A DNA stretch of 64,000 nt, from positions 1 through 64,000 of the forward strand of contig NBIV01000179.1 of assembly GCA_003194525.1 (NCBI GenBank), written 5' to 3'. The DNA comes from Gracilariopsis chorda (Eukaryota > Rhodophyta > Florideophyceae > Gracilariales > Gracilariaceae). This document shows positions 10,801 through 18,567 of the stretch, piece by piece. Positions within the stretch are counted from its first letter, which is position 1; each line of letters starts with the position of its first letter. Position numbers and translations under genes: made by a program. Below the pieces are notes generated by a model. The model saw only the letters and a program-made list of their open reading frames with translations, had not been told where the DNA came from and did not search any database.

Positions 10801-10902
10801 GAATATGACCCTAATGAAGATGGAAATGATAATGCGGACGACGCCATTTATACTCAAGAGGAGGGTGAGAAGGGAAATGAGGATATGGAAGAAGATAATT
10901 AG
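7816..10902 (+). CDS. ParB-like domain fused to a 2-oxoglutarate/Fe(II) oxygenase-like domain
   Basis: A 1028-residue open stretch. Residues 46-125 resemble the ParB/Srx N-terminal fold: a VVDIDLIKPP strand, a helix with EQQIELYGIL, and the box VEFTLVDGLHRLNVY, whose DGLHR at 114-118 matches the ParB GxxR-type phosphate-binding box. Residues about 420-475 hold a KRKRKVRKTKK nuclear-type cluster and an acidic run. The C-terminal part (about 790-945) shows H824-x-D826, H900 (in GDVSHAGAG) and R917 (FRYHIYMVP), spaced as in double-stranded beta-helix 2-oxoglutarate dioxygenases, which hydroxylate or demethylate bases, proteins or small molecules. The tail is strongly acidic. The open stretch has no ATG before residue 30 (7903), and a short open stretch with a well-placed ATG at 7633 precedes it, so the N-terminus is uncertain and the gene may be broken about once. 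It diverges from a DNA methylase-like gene, which fits a modify/oxidise pairing, but that role is inferred. Confidence 0.65.
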   Translation: MGSKALASDAEVDLFDKGDDLPPDDVDDSMLNSSFDMNDYTYDTYVVDIDLIKPPDDGVRELDLTHKKEVEQQIELYGILGSVGNPSVTIIGTKKPGDDWFERNRIVVEFTLVDGLHRLNVYLDQRKTNEKLQDVCHRLSVSFWRRHDGLPMTMSQVISIGNALNDTVAAAKVMSFRDKLYSIHSFMKTIEKETKVDFKKVTRTMLRGALLKRKVIGTSNPKNMLQFADMGLRMFTDEDFISRMKEMCFKYPELRITHFSSDRFFNLKGDRMNFALEALQEHYDVRRASTGTAMGRFQNMRLHFFRCCEQAYNLFGEVAKTKNIGLHTVFKTEVVIGSLVVPVRDYVARNTARLERAATPAMREGNISKRLTNLKKRLGTTFRMDFQKPNPSPVPPAPVPVPMTQGQSAVQGSNSSLLARASKKKALGHLKDGGATGMVSAGSTLEKRKRKVRKTKKPADEDSEDEEDAEELLFESVNADAKRQRTDDVPYFFINILKQKRGRELRHFLRKNKLLLFSDDEGGEDEDRNDPNKKTFDDEVPQILPEGLVKAEEDTNVGDLSWLKYVSMLPSRWPTATADGVKGMYAWMDRIHHPKKHRCHLLGPNDMRGVHHAVFWHGAFQELLSEWNRERKASEEAAPILSDSEAKSLWERAVEEDYYAMVYFAKKTSELKERVFCVLEGFGTDEGMRSRLHAMSDLMDGDVSEKLLGFFEEYFNRQQDLREAENQEFWNPISNAGEAADEADRLSGSTRYMTTRRGIVDEMERMTENHWVVKRRALLDARMGQICVCLGLEDNRVAVHKMFVPKTGGRVLCTGRGCLRQKLHTDFQTLTIPEKLNEKNPGYFMIASGKYSFPLWVCERSHKHFATTNVELEAVSGGYATRKFLIPPLSIFIGRGDVSHAGAGSRDAIMAQNFLFRYHIYMVPEYYKLPDAVQLQSSFRPRFLEEEGLIRKDKSGTKGTLLLPGVGDNKEGSADDRLSQEPLEDDEDPQNESDGEYDPNEDGNDNADDAIYTQEEGEKGNEDMEEDN

Positions 10903-11022
10903 CGATGAGAGATACATTCTAGTACCGCCGTAAATAAAGCATTGTCTCATATATATCATGATGCACATAAGAGCTAGGAGTCGTCCTTTTCTTTCCTCAT
11001 CAGAAACATATGTATTAACCTG

Positions 11023-11685
11023 TCAACGTTTCTTCTTCAAGAGACTTCCTCGCTCCACATCTTCACTTTTGTCTTCCATTCTTTTCCTCGTCCCTAGGCA
11101 GCTTCTATGAGCACCGCATGCTCCACCGGCCCCGTGTTGTGCTCCGTTCACTCTGTTTTTCAAGTGCACCTGAATATCAACGGCCTCTGTAAGCTGCATT
11201 TCAAGCACAGTCACTCTGTCTTCTAGAGCATTGTTCTTTCGATAAACTGCTCCTATTTCCCTCACCAAGCACTCCACGATCCCTTCCACATGATCCACCA
11301 TCAAGACCCCTGCCATTTTCATCCGATTTCGCACAATAGTAACCACGTCCAGTGGAATCCCACCATCAGAAAGGCTCCAAGACAGGCCACCATACTCAAA
11401 CACTACATCTGTCATACAAGTATACAAACTCTCCTTCAACGAGGCACTTAAAGCCTTAACCCGGGCCTTCATATCCTTTCTGAATCTGTGCTCCGGTCCA
11501 CCACCTGCATCTCCTCCTCTATTCGCAGCCAGTACTCCAACTCCCAGCTCTCCTAGCCCAACAGTCTTCTTTTTCTCTTCTGTTCCCTCATAACCATCTG
11601 CTTCATCTCTGGGCGGCATTTCGGGGACTTCCGTGTGATTCAAAAGAGTGAGCAGTTCTTCATCTCTAATGTACCCACTCGACAT
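11023..11685 (-). CDS. Coiled-coil protein with basic C-terminus, unknown function
   Basis: The frame encodes 220 residues from a clear ATG at 11685 to a stop at 11023. The N-terminal third is polar and Gly/Glu-rich. The middle has predicted helices (RKDMKARVKALSASLKESLY; VVTIVRNRMKMAGVLMVDHV). Residues about 150-185 form heptad-like coiled coil (NNALEDRVTVLEMQLTEAV), and the end is basic (LLKKKR), which would suit nuclear localisation and oligomerisation. It runs convergently with the ParB-like/oxygenase gene; the stops are about 120 bases apart. No family is recognised. The spacer 11686-12192 is AT-richer and holds nothing I can support beyond short open stretches. Confidence 0.55.
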   Translation of the reverse strand: MSSGYIRDEELLTLLNHTEVPEMPPRDEADGYEGTEEKKKTVGLGELGVGVLAANRGGDAGGGPEHRFRKDMKARVKALSASLKESLYTCMTDVVFEYGGLSWSLSDGGIPLDVVTIVRNRMKMAGVLMVDHVEGIVECLVREIGAVYRKNNALEDRVTVLEMQLTEAVDIQVHLKNRVNGAQHGAGGACGAHRSCLGTRKRMEDKSEDVERGSLLKKKR

Positions 11686-12192
11686 CGGGAAAATAGCTTA
11701 CGCTCTGAACAAAGCCGCGATATAGTACGCGAGATATTTAGTATCGACGCTAACCCGTCCTCAAATATTTCGGTCTCCAATTTTCTACTAAAACCGTACT
11801 TCTGCGACATCTAAACAGCTTTCCACGTACGCAGCTTGATATGTTAATACTACAATATGCGCCTAACTGTGTTTCTGAATCAGAATGAACCAAATATATT
11901 TCTTACCGTGTATGGAGTCGTCTACAAGGAGAACCTTGGCATTAGATATCTTACTTCAAGCTCATTCGCTTTTAAAACGTACAATGAACTCACTCGCGTA
12001 CATTAAAAAGTGGTATAGGTATAAGAAAAACCTTTACAATGGGGTATAGAAGAGAAGCGTAGCATGTAGCTCACATATCCTAAATCCTGACAGCTGTGCA
12101 AAGACGTCGACTGGAAGGGAATGCGGAAGATAGAAGATGAAGAGGCTACGACAACGAAGGTATTCTGTATTGTTGGTCTGTTGTTCTAGAAG

Positions 12193-12465
12193 TTATTCGT
12201 ACGGAAGGACCCGAGAGGTTGGGGCTCTGGGGTTTGTTCCGATAGCTGCAATATATCGCTTGAATCTATATTTGATTTCGTAGTATATAGCGCTGGAGCA
12301 GACGAGGAGAAGAATGAATAAAGTGTTAGTCACTAGTGGAGGGAAACCTCTGTGGGTTGAAAAGGCAGAAGGTTGGATGGACTCCGAAGTGAAGTGCGCG
12401 AAGAAGACGGGCACAACTCGACGAAGAAAGTTGCGAATGGAGATTACGATGTCGTCCAGGAACAA
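12193..12465 (-). CDS. Short membrane-segment frame downstream of the multi-pass protein
   Basis: An open stretch of about 90 codons, with no ATG at its start, contains a basic amphipathic part (IRNFLRRVVPVFF) and one strong hydrophobic segment (TLFILLLVCSSAIYY) followed by a positively charged run (KYRFKRY). It lies immediately downstream of the multi-pass membrane protein frame, on the same strand and in the same reading frame. The likely reading is that both belong to one gene interrupted once by a stop, which would add a fifth membrane helix. A separate small gene or last exon is possible. Confidence 0.4.
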   Translation of the reverse strand: MFLDDIVISIRNFLRRVVPVFFAHFTSESIQPSAFSTHRGFPPLVTNTLFILLLVCSSAIYYEIKYRFKRYIAAIGTNPRAPTSRVLPYE

Positions 12466-12483
12466 TGCTCTTCGGAGAGACTT

Positions 12484-13392
12484 TCAGGCCGTTGACGTAA
12501 AAATTTGTATGATGTTGGAGAGATAGTGTGGCGAATATGGGAGAAGGACTATGTTGTTGAACGGGTGGCCTGTGAGGGCGTACACGGCCAATCTTTCGAC
12601 AAAGTAGACTGTTAGGGCGAAGAAGAATCCACCGGGAAAGAACGCGATGGAGGCGTTCCGTATAGAACGGCTTACGGAAGCTGGCGTTGGTAGCAGTTCG
12701 TAGGCGGCGAATATGTTCGCGTTCAGGGCGAGGAGTCCAGCTATGGCAAATCCTGCGAGTCTTGCGCTGATGGTGCTCAGTCTGCCATAATGTTGAGGGG
12801 GGTTCATTGGGCACAAAGAGAGGGAGCCGAACAACTCCTTGTAAAGGGAGAATGCAAAGTCGAACAACAAGATATGGAGTACTGTCGCGATGATACTGTA
12901 CAGTATGGTATATCCAGTCTCCGCTTCACAGGAGGAATGGCCGGATAGAAGGAATTTGGTGACCACTGGTTTCAAAACACCGTAGAGAGTTCCGATGGCG
13001 AAGGAGAGGAGGGAGGTGAAAATTAGTAGAGAAAGAAGACTTGCCATATGGAATGGATTGTTCGAAAGGGATTGAGAGGAACGAATGTAGTTGGATATGT
13101 GTCGAAGGTACGGGAGGTCTTGTCGTAGAAGGTGATTTTGCAAGAACCGGGGGTCAGAGGGGTTGTCGCGCAGGAGTTGGTCAATGTTGGTCATTTCGGC
13201 TTTCACTTCATCACTTAGAATGGATGCTGCGCCTGAAAGATATGACTTGTTTGTGTCCCTGCAGTACTCTAGCTTCAAGCAATTGTTGAAACGAAGGTAG
13301 GTTTTGTTGGGGAGAATGTCGAACGTGAGAGTTGCTCGAACGTCATTGTGGAGGAAGACGTATTGTTGGGAGCGAAAGTTCTCGAACAACAT
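12484..13392 (-). CDS. Multi-pass membrane protein of unknown function
   Basis: From the ATG at 13392 the frame encodes 302 residues. The open stretch extends upstream to about 13490 and there contains a hydrophobic segment (SLSLLFFINSSA) that could be a signal anchor, but without an ATG. After a soluble N-terminal part of about 110 residues come four hydrophobic helices: SLLSLLIFTSLLSFAIG, TILYSIIATVLHILLFDFAF, ARLAGFAIAGLLALNANIFA and FFPGGFFFALTVYFV. I recognise no transporter or receptor family. The next frame on this strand (12193-12465) continues the same reading frame, so the full protein may be about 95 residues longer. The spacer 13480-14030 to its right is between divergent genes and shows no feature I can name. 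Confidence 0.5.
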   Translation of the reverse strand: MLFENFRSQQYVFLHNDVRATLTFDILPNKTYLRFNNCLKLEYCRDTNKSYLSGAASILSDEVKAEMTNIDQLLRDNPSDPRFLQNHLLRQDLPYLRHISNYIRSSQSLSNNPFHMASLLSLLIFTSLLSFAIGTLYGVLKPVVTKFLLSGHSSCEAETGYTILYSIIATVLHILLFDFAFSLYKELFGSLSLCPMNPPQHYGRLSTISARLAGFAIAGLLALNANIFAAYELLPTPASVSRSIRNASIAFFPGGFFFALTVYFVERLAVYALTGHPFNNIVLLPYSPHYLSNIIQIFTSTA

Positions 13393-14030
13393 GTTTAGAG
13401 GTGCTAGGTCAAGGGCGGAACTGTTGATGAAGAACAGGAGAGAGAGAGAACGGGCAGGTGTGTCTGATTTTATATGCAACAGAATAGCTTTATTGAACTA
13501 GATGATGGCGACTAGATGAAGGAAGATTAAAGGCAGGACCAAACGGTTGTTCTATGCGTTTTGAACGCGTTTCTGTTCATATTCAATGCACGATATTGAG
13601 AAGTGAGGAAGAAGGAGATGAGAAACACTTTCTGGTAGAAGTGGTATAAGAGGTCCAGAATGTGCGCGGAAAAGGGGGAAAGGGTTATGAAGAAGAAATA
13701 ATGAGGTTTATGTAAATGGAGGCTGTGGGATGGCGGTAGAGGTAAAGAATATGAGTTTATTGGGCATTGAAGGGGTACATCTGGGGTGTAGAGAGGGGGT
13801 GACGATATGAGAGAGGTTATTGGGTGGGGTAGAAATGAAAGTAAAAGCGAAAAGTGCTAGATATTTTGAAATACAGTGTATGGGGTTTTTGGAAGGGGGT
13901 AAAATGGCGGGGAAGTGAATGCGCGGGAGCGGCTGGCGCGTGAGGTTCACACCGGGGGCTTTCCACTTATTTCGATCTCTACCGATTCTTTTGATCCTTG
14001 CCGCTTTCTTTGAGCTGTGTTGTGTTTGAG

Positions 14031-14873
14031 ATGACGAGTGGCCGCCGATCGCGCAGCTGGGGACAGTTCCTTGCGGAGATTGAGGAAGCCGTGGCTGTGG
14101 GGATGCGGAAGAAGCGGGAACAGGAGGAAGCGGAGGAGGATGGGTTGGAGGGAGTGCTTGCGTTGTGTTCTAGGGCGATGGTGAGGGAGGTGGGGAAGGA
14201 GGTGGAGAGGGGTGTGCGTGGGATGGGGAAGAAGATTGCAGCGTTTGTAGTTCGAGAGTTGGGAGGGTTGAGGGAGGAGCAGGAAAGGTTTCAGGCACGG
14301 CTACGGGAGGTGGAGAAATTGGTGAAGGAGGGAGGTGGAGTTGGGGAGAGTCGTGGTGGACGGCGGGGCTCACCCGTGACTGTGACGCCGAATGGTAAGA
14401 TGACGGGTGGTTTTAGGTATATGAGTGGCGATGGGATAAGCTTTGGACCTGGAGACGGGGGCTTTGATGGGGAAGTCGAGAAGGAGGGGGTACGATTTGT
14501 GGCCGAGACTGCGGAGAGCGAGGGGGAGGTGTGCAAGGGGAGGGTTGGGGAGAAGAGGCCCATAGTGAGAGAGAACTTGAAGGGATGCAGTAAGCGTGGA
14601 GTGGGTGGAGGGAAGGAGGCGAAGAAGGGCGCTAGGAAGGGGACTCGTGGGCTTAGGAGTGTAGGAGAGGCGGCGAGGTGGGCAGAGAGAATCTTGGGTG
14701 ATCAGCGCAAGAGGAGGTGGGAGGTGGATGGTGAGGTTGATGAGGAGAGGCGTTGTGGACGTTTGGGGAAGAGAGTGAAGAAGGAGAAGGAGGAGAGCGT
14801 ACCGGACGACTTCTTCAAACTGACGTTCCCGGAGACGGAGACGCAGCCGCCTCTCGGTGGAGAGTGGTTTTGA
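14031..14873 (+). CDS. Gly/Glu/Arg-rich coiled-coil protein, unknown function
   Basis: The frame encodes 280 residues from the ATG at 14031 (TSGRRSRSWGQFLAEIEEA start); the open stretch extends 11 codons upstream without an ATG. The N-terminal 100 residues are strongly helical and charged (MRKKREQEEAEEDGLEG; LREEQERFQARLREVEKLVK), typical of coiled coil. The middle is Gly-rich, and the rest is basic with clusters such as GKEAKKGARKGTRG and GKRVKKEKEE that would suit nuclear import. No family is recognised. Its charge pattern resembles the 220-residue frame at 11023-11685, so the two may be functional cousins. The interval 14874-15330 holds nothing I can support. Confidence 0.5.
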   Translation: MTSGRRSRSWGQFLAEIEEAVAVGMRKKREQEEAEEDGLEGVLALCSRAMVREVGKEVERGVRGMGKKIAAFVVRELGGLREEQERFQARLREVEKLVKEGGGVGESRGGRRGSPVTVTPNGKMTGGFRYMSGDGISFGPGDGGFDGEVEKEGVRFVAETAESEGEVCKGRVGEKRPIVRENLKGCSKRGVGGGKEAKKGARKGTRGLRSVGEAARWAERILGDQRKRRWEVDGEVDEERRCGRLGKRVKKEKEESVPDDFFKLTFPETETQPPLGGEWF

Positions 14874-15334
14874 TGGGTGTCGTCGTGATATGGGTTGGTA
14901 AGAGCGGTTCTTAACCTCCAGACCCGTTATTCACATCTAGCGAATGACATACAAAACTCCACGGTAAACTAGCGACGTCTTTTGCGTTCGTTTTGCATTC
15001 ATAATATGGAAGACTTTGTGCTAGAATCGGATGCAAAAACTAGCTGGCACTCTAAAAAATTTACGAAAATTACCTCTGCATTCGCGATCCGTCATTTTCT
15101 GCAGAAGTGTTGGACGACATATTTCAATCAGACCAAACTAGCCCCAAATACTAGCGTTCCGAGAACACAGACGCAAGGGTCATTCTCCTACAGACCTCCC
15201 TCCTTAAGACTTGACGTCCCGTCGGATTCCTTTCCGATTGAGCGTTTGCTTTCTATTTGCATTCCCACTGATTGCCTCAGCAAATGAGGAGTTTTCTCCG
15301 AAATGCACCATTGTGGCATGTCCTTCAAACCCAA

Positions 15335-16130
15335 GGGGAAATTTTTGGCCTTCCAAGGCCGGCCGGAGGCTCTGTCAACTTTCCCTCAACGTCGCTGCTA
15401 GTTCCAGACGTGGCCCACTCCATACGACCTCTTTGGAGGGCTGAAGATACAGTACCATGCCCATTGGTCGGCCCTGAATTAGTCCTTCTTAGGTAGAGCT
15501 CATCCTCAGTGGTCGACGTCGATGTCGATGTCGTCACATCTTCCCTATGAACCGCTTTCATGACCTCCTTGGGGCCCTCTGTCCATGTAGGGCAAGGGCA
15601 CACCACTGGTCGGTTCAAACAACCCAGCCACCGAGCCAAGTGGTAAACGTTAGTGCAAAACCATTTGAACCACTCACTGACATCATCTTAGTACCAACGG
15701 AGCTCATAGAACCAAAGGGGAATGACTTGGCCTGCCAGGGCCGGCCGGAGGCCATGCCAAATTCTCCTTCACACACGGCCAGAATGTGCAGGGAATGAGC
15801 CTAGATGGTCATGGAGGGCTGTAGAGTACGCCACAGAAAGAACCTAAACCGTTAGACCGGTCCGGATTGCTGCCATCAACCTTCTTCGCCCTCTGGAAAA
15901 GCAGCCCAAAGGCCCACGTACCATCCATGGTGGTCAGCCACATTCCCATTCTGTGCTCCCAAAAGCCAGTCCGTAAAGCAGAACAGGGCGCGCACCAAAG
16001 GGACGCAACTCTGCACCAACTATGTAACCAGTGGAACACAATTCTCTCATGTGAAAGCACTTAACCCGCCAGGGTCGGCCGGAGGCCACGTTAGAATTTC
16101 CTCCTGGGCCACGAAATCCGTGCCGAATCC
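15335..16130. repeat. Degenerate tandem repeat with a ggccggccggaggc core
   Basis: The motif ggccggccggaggc (third copy gtcggccggaggcc) occurs near 15357, 15740 and 16070, about 350-380 bases apart, each with similar flanks (aaggggaa before, aac/aattctcc after; ggagggctg downstream in the first two). This looks like a diverged tandem repeat of about 370 bases, probably part of the non-coding 3' flank of the neighbouring Ty3/gypsy element. The intervening sequence to 17.0 kb has no supported gene. Confidence 0.55.
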
Positions 16131-17074
16131 CGGCCAAATGGCTTGCAAAGAGTACTGACGCTCTTCGCATGACCCAATCTGGTTGTAAGACCCATCGGGT
16201 TCTTGTCTTCAGCGTCCAGTGACCTCAGGAAAAAACCTCTCCATATGGCCCAAATACAACCATTTCGACCATGTAGTCCGGTGACTGTTTCTTACCCATC
16301 CAGCGCTTTTCGATCCACAAAGGTCTTGCTCATATCTAAGTTTGGGTGATTTCGAGTGGATGAAAGTACAATAATTAGTCAAGCTCAAGCGGACTGGGTT
16401 GTACGAACTTGTTCCACCTTTGGGGTCGTCCAAAAACACCTGCCCAAATAGCGTCAAAAACGCACATTTTGGGGATGCAACTTGGTGCGCCTCATACAAA
16501 TCTGTCTGGTGGTCGTCCTTTGCACATCTATGGCCATTAAAGTTATAAACCGATGCTGTTTCATACTTGTATATCAAGGGACTTGGAATCAAAGGCCGCC
16601 CAAAGGAGGGAAATCTTCCATTGTGAATTGTTCCAGTGTCCTGGAGCATCAACAACCAAATGGTCATACCGTCTTTTGAAACGGTCTCTAGTGTCCCAAT
16701 AACCCACGAGGCCGACCAAACCGGCAGGGGAACTGCAGAAAACTGCAGGAAAATGACCTCAGCTCCAATGGCCAAAGCATGTTTTCGGCCCATGAGGTAA
16801 GAGTTCCTACACAAGTCCCTGGGGTTTGGGTGCACTTTCCTTATAGGTGAGCCGTCCATGCTTCGTTCCTGAGGTTTTCGGCCTTGATGACCCAGGGACT
16901 TCGGGGTTATGTGAAGTACCATTTGGCCATAATCGCGGCGGGACCTTAGGAAGAACATGCTTGAGGCCAGCGAGTGGGGGTGAGCGAGCAGCGTTTCCGT
17001 GCGCCATGGCAGACGGCGGCAAGCGGGAGACGGTTTCGTGGGCAGGTACAGTGTTCCTATTGGGTGGAGGCGGA

Positions 17075-17584
17075 TTAGGGCCGTGTTGGCACAAATTTGT
17101 GGCCAGGGATACCCCCCTCCTTAAGGCCATGCTCCGTGTGGCCTGTCTTTGACCAATAACGGGCCACAAAGTTGTCTGGGATGTCTGAACTCAGGAGCCA
17201 TGTATCGTCCTTGGGCTCGTAGCCGTACCAGCGGACTTTGTAGCGCACTTCGCCGTCTTCGGTCAGCCCAGCGGAGACGATACGGTCAAGAACATATTCC
17301 CGTTGTTCGTCGACTTCGGCGTTCTCCGGCAAGTCCATTTGGTCCAAGGGGCCGTATCTATCAGCGTCCGAAGGTACAGCGTCGGGGGTCGGCGTAGCGA
17401 TTTCCATAGGGTTGGGTACTTCTTCAGGAAGTATCATTTCGTGCAGGGGAACGTAGCAATCGGGGGAAGGGCCTTCTGGATCCGCGGAGACCTGCGGTTC
17501 CGGTTGGACCGTAGGGTCATTGACGAGTAATTGCGTAGGGATGGAGGTTGTGGGTTGAGATGAAGGGAGAGCGCGCGAGTCCAA
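17075..17584 (-). pseudogene. Chromodomain tail of the minus-strand Ty3/gypsy element
   Basis: Part of the broken Ty3/gypsy element. A chromodomain is visible (YVLDRIVSAG, then YKVRWYGYEPKDDTWLL), preceded by a Pro/Asp-rich linker. In chromoviruses this domain binds modified histone tails and steers integration. Confidence 0.8.
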
Positions 17585-17742
17585 TGGTTCAGTTGAAGGT
17601 GAGTGTGGCGCCAGAGAACTAGGTCCATTGTGCTTGTGTCCTGGAGCCCATCTCCGTCGATATTAAGCGTGTGCTCGAGGGAGTTAAGTACCTTGAAGGG
17701 CCCAGTGGAATTTGGCAACAGCTTCTTGGTGATTTCTTCGTC

Positions 17743-18567
17743 CTAGGGCTTTTCTTTCGGTGGTCTGTCCAGGTGGACGTAATCTTCCACGGCCACGTGC
17801 TGTGTAAACCAAACGGACCGATCGAAATCGGCCTTATAGAGCGCTTGCACTTTGTCCAACGTGGTCTTTGCGGCCTTCAAGATAGAATCAATTCGTTTCC
17901 GCGAATACCGCTTGGCCTGAGCGGGAGTCACTTCCTCCATTATGTCCGGAGGTGCTTCTAAGTCCTGTAGGTTAACCATGTACGGCGCAGGGGCACGTAC
18001 GAGTGTGAGGTCTAAAGGAGTTGTACCAGTGGACTTATGCACTTGATTATTATATGCATACACCAGCGGCTGGACATAGTCATCCCAGTCCAATTGGTGC
18101 TCGGAAAGGTAGTGAATTAGCCTCTTGGACAGGGTTCGGTTAAACTTTTCGGCTTTTCCATTGGTCTGAGGATGGTGCGCGGTGGTGAGGAGATGTTTTA
18201 GACCCAAGGCCGAGCACACATGCTCAAAGAATTTGGAGATAAACTGAGAGCCATTCTCCGTAAGCAGATAGAGCGGCAGTCCATAGGGATAAATGCAATT
18301 GACAAGAAAATCCATGGCTACATCCGTGGCGGTTGTTGATTTGAGCGGGATTGCTCGGGTCAATTTGGTAAAACGATCAGTAATCACCAAAATAAATCGG
18401 TTACCGTGGGTCGATTTGGGAAATGGCCCTAGGATATCCATAGCAATGAACTCCAAAGGCCCGGCCGCTGGGAATAGCTTCAGTTTCCCTTGATGTACCG
18501 CTCTTGTCCCTCGGATGTTTACGCATGCTGCACAAGTCCTTGCGGTCTCCATTATGTCATTGGCCAT
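17743..18567 (-). pseudogene. Integrase part of the minus-strand Ty3/gypsy element
   Basis: Part of the broken Ty3/gypsy element. The retroviral-type integrase core is recognisable from AMDILGPFPKS, from TENGSQFISKFFEHV, and from HHPQTNGKAEKFNRTL, followed by the GPY-like C-terminal region. Integrase inserts the DNA copy into the host genome. Confidence 0.85.

Noticed and set aside
16209-16958. 249-codon minus-strand frame beside the Ty3/gypsy element
   Set aside because: No retroelement or host domain recognised, and the region carries diverged repeats; treated as non-coding flank.
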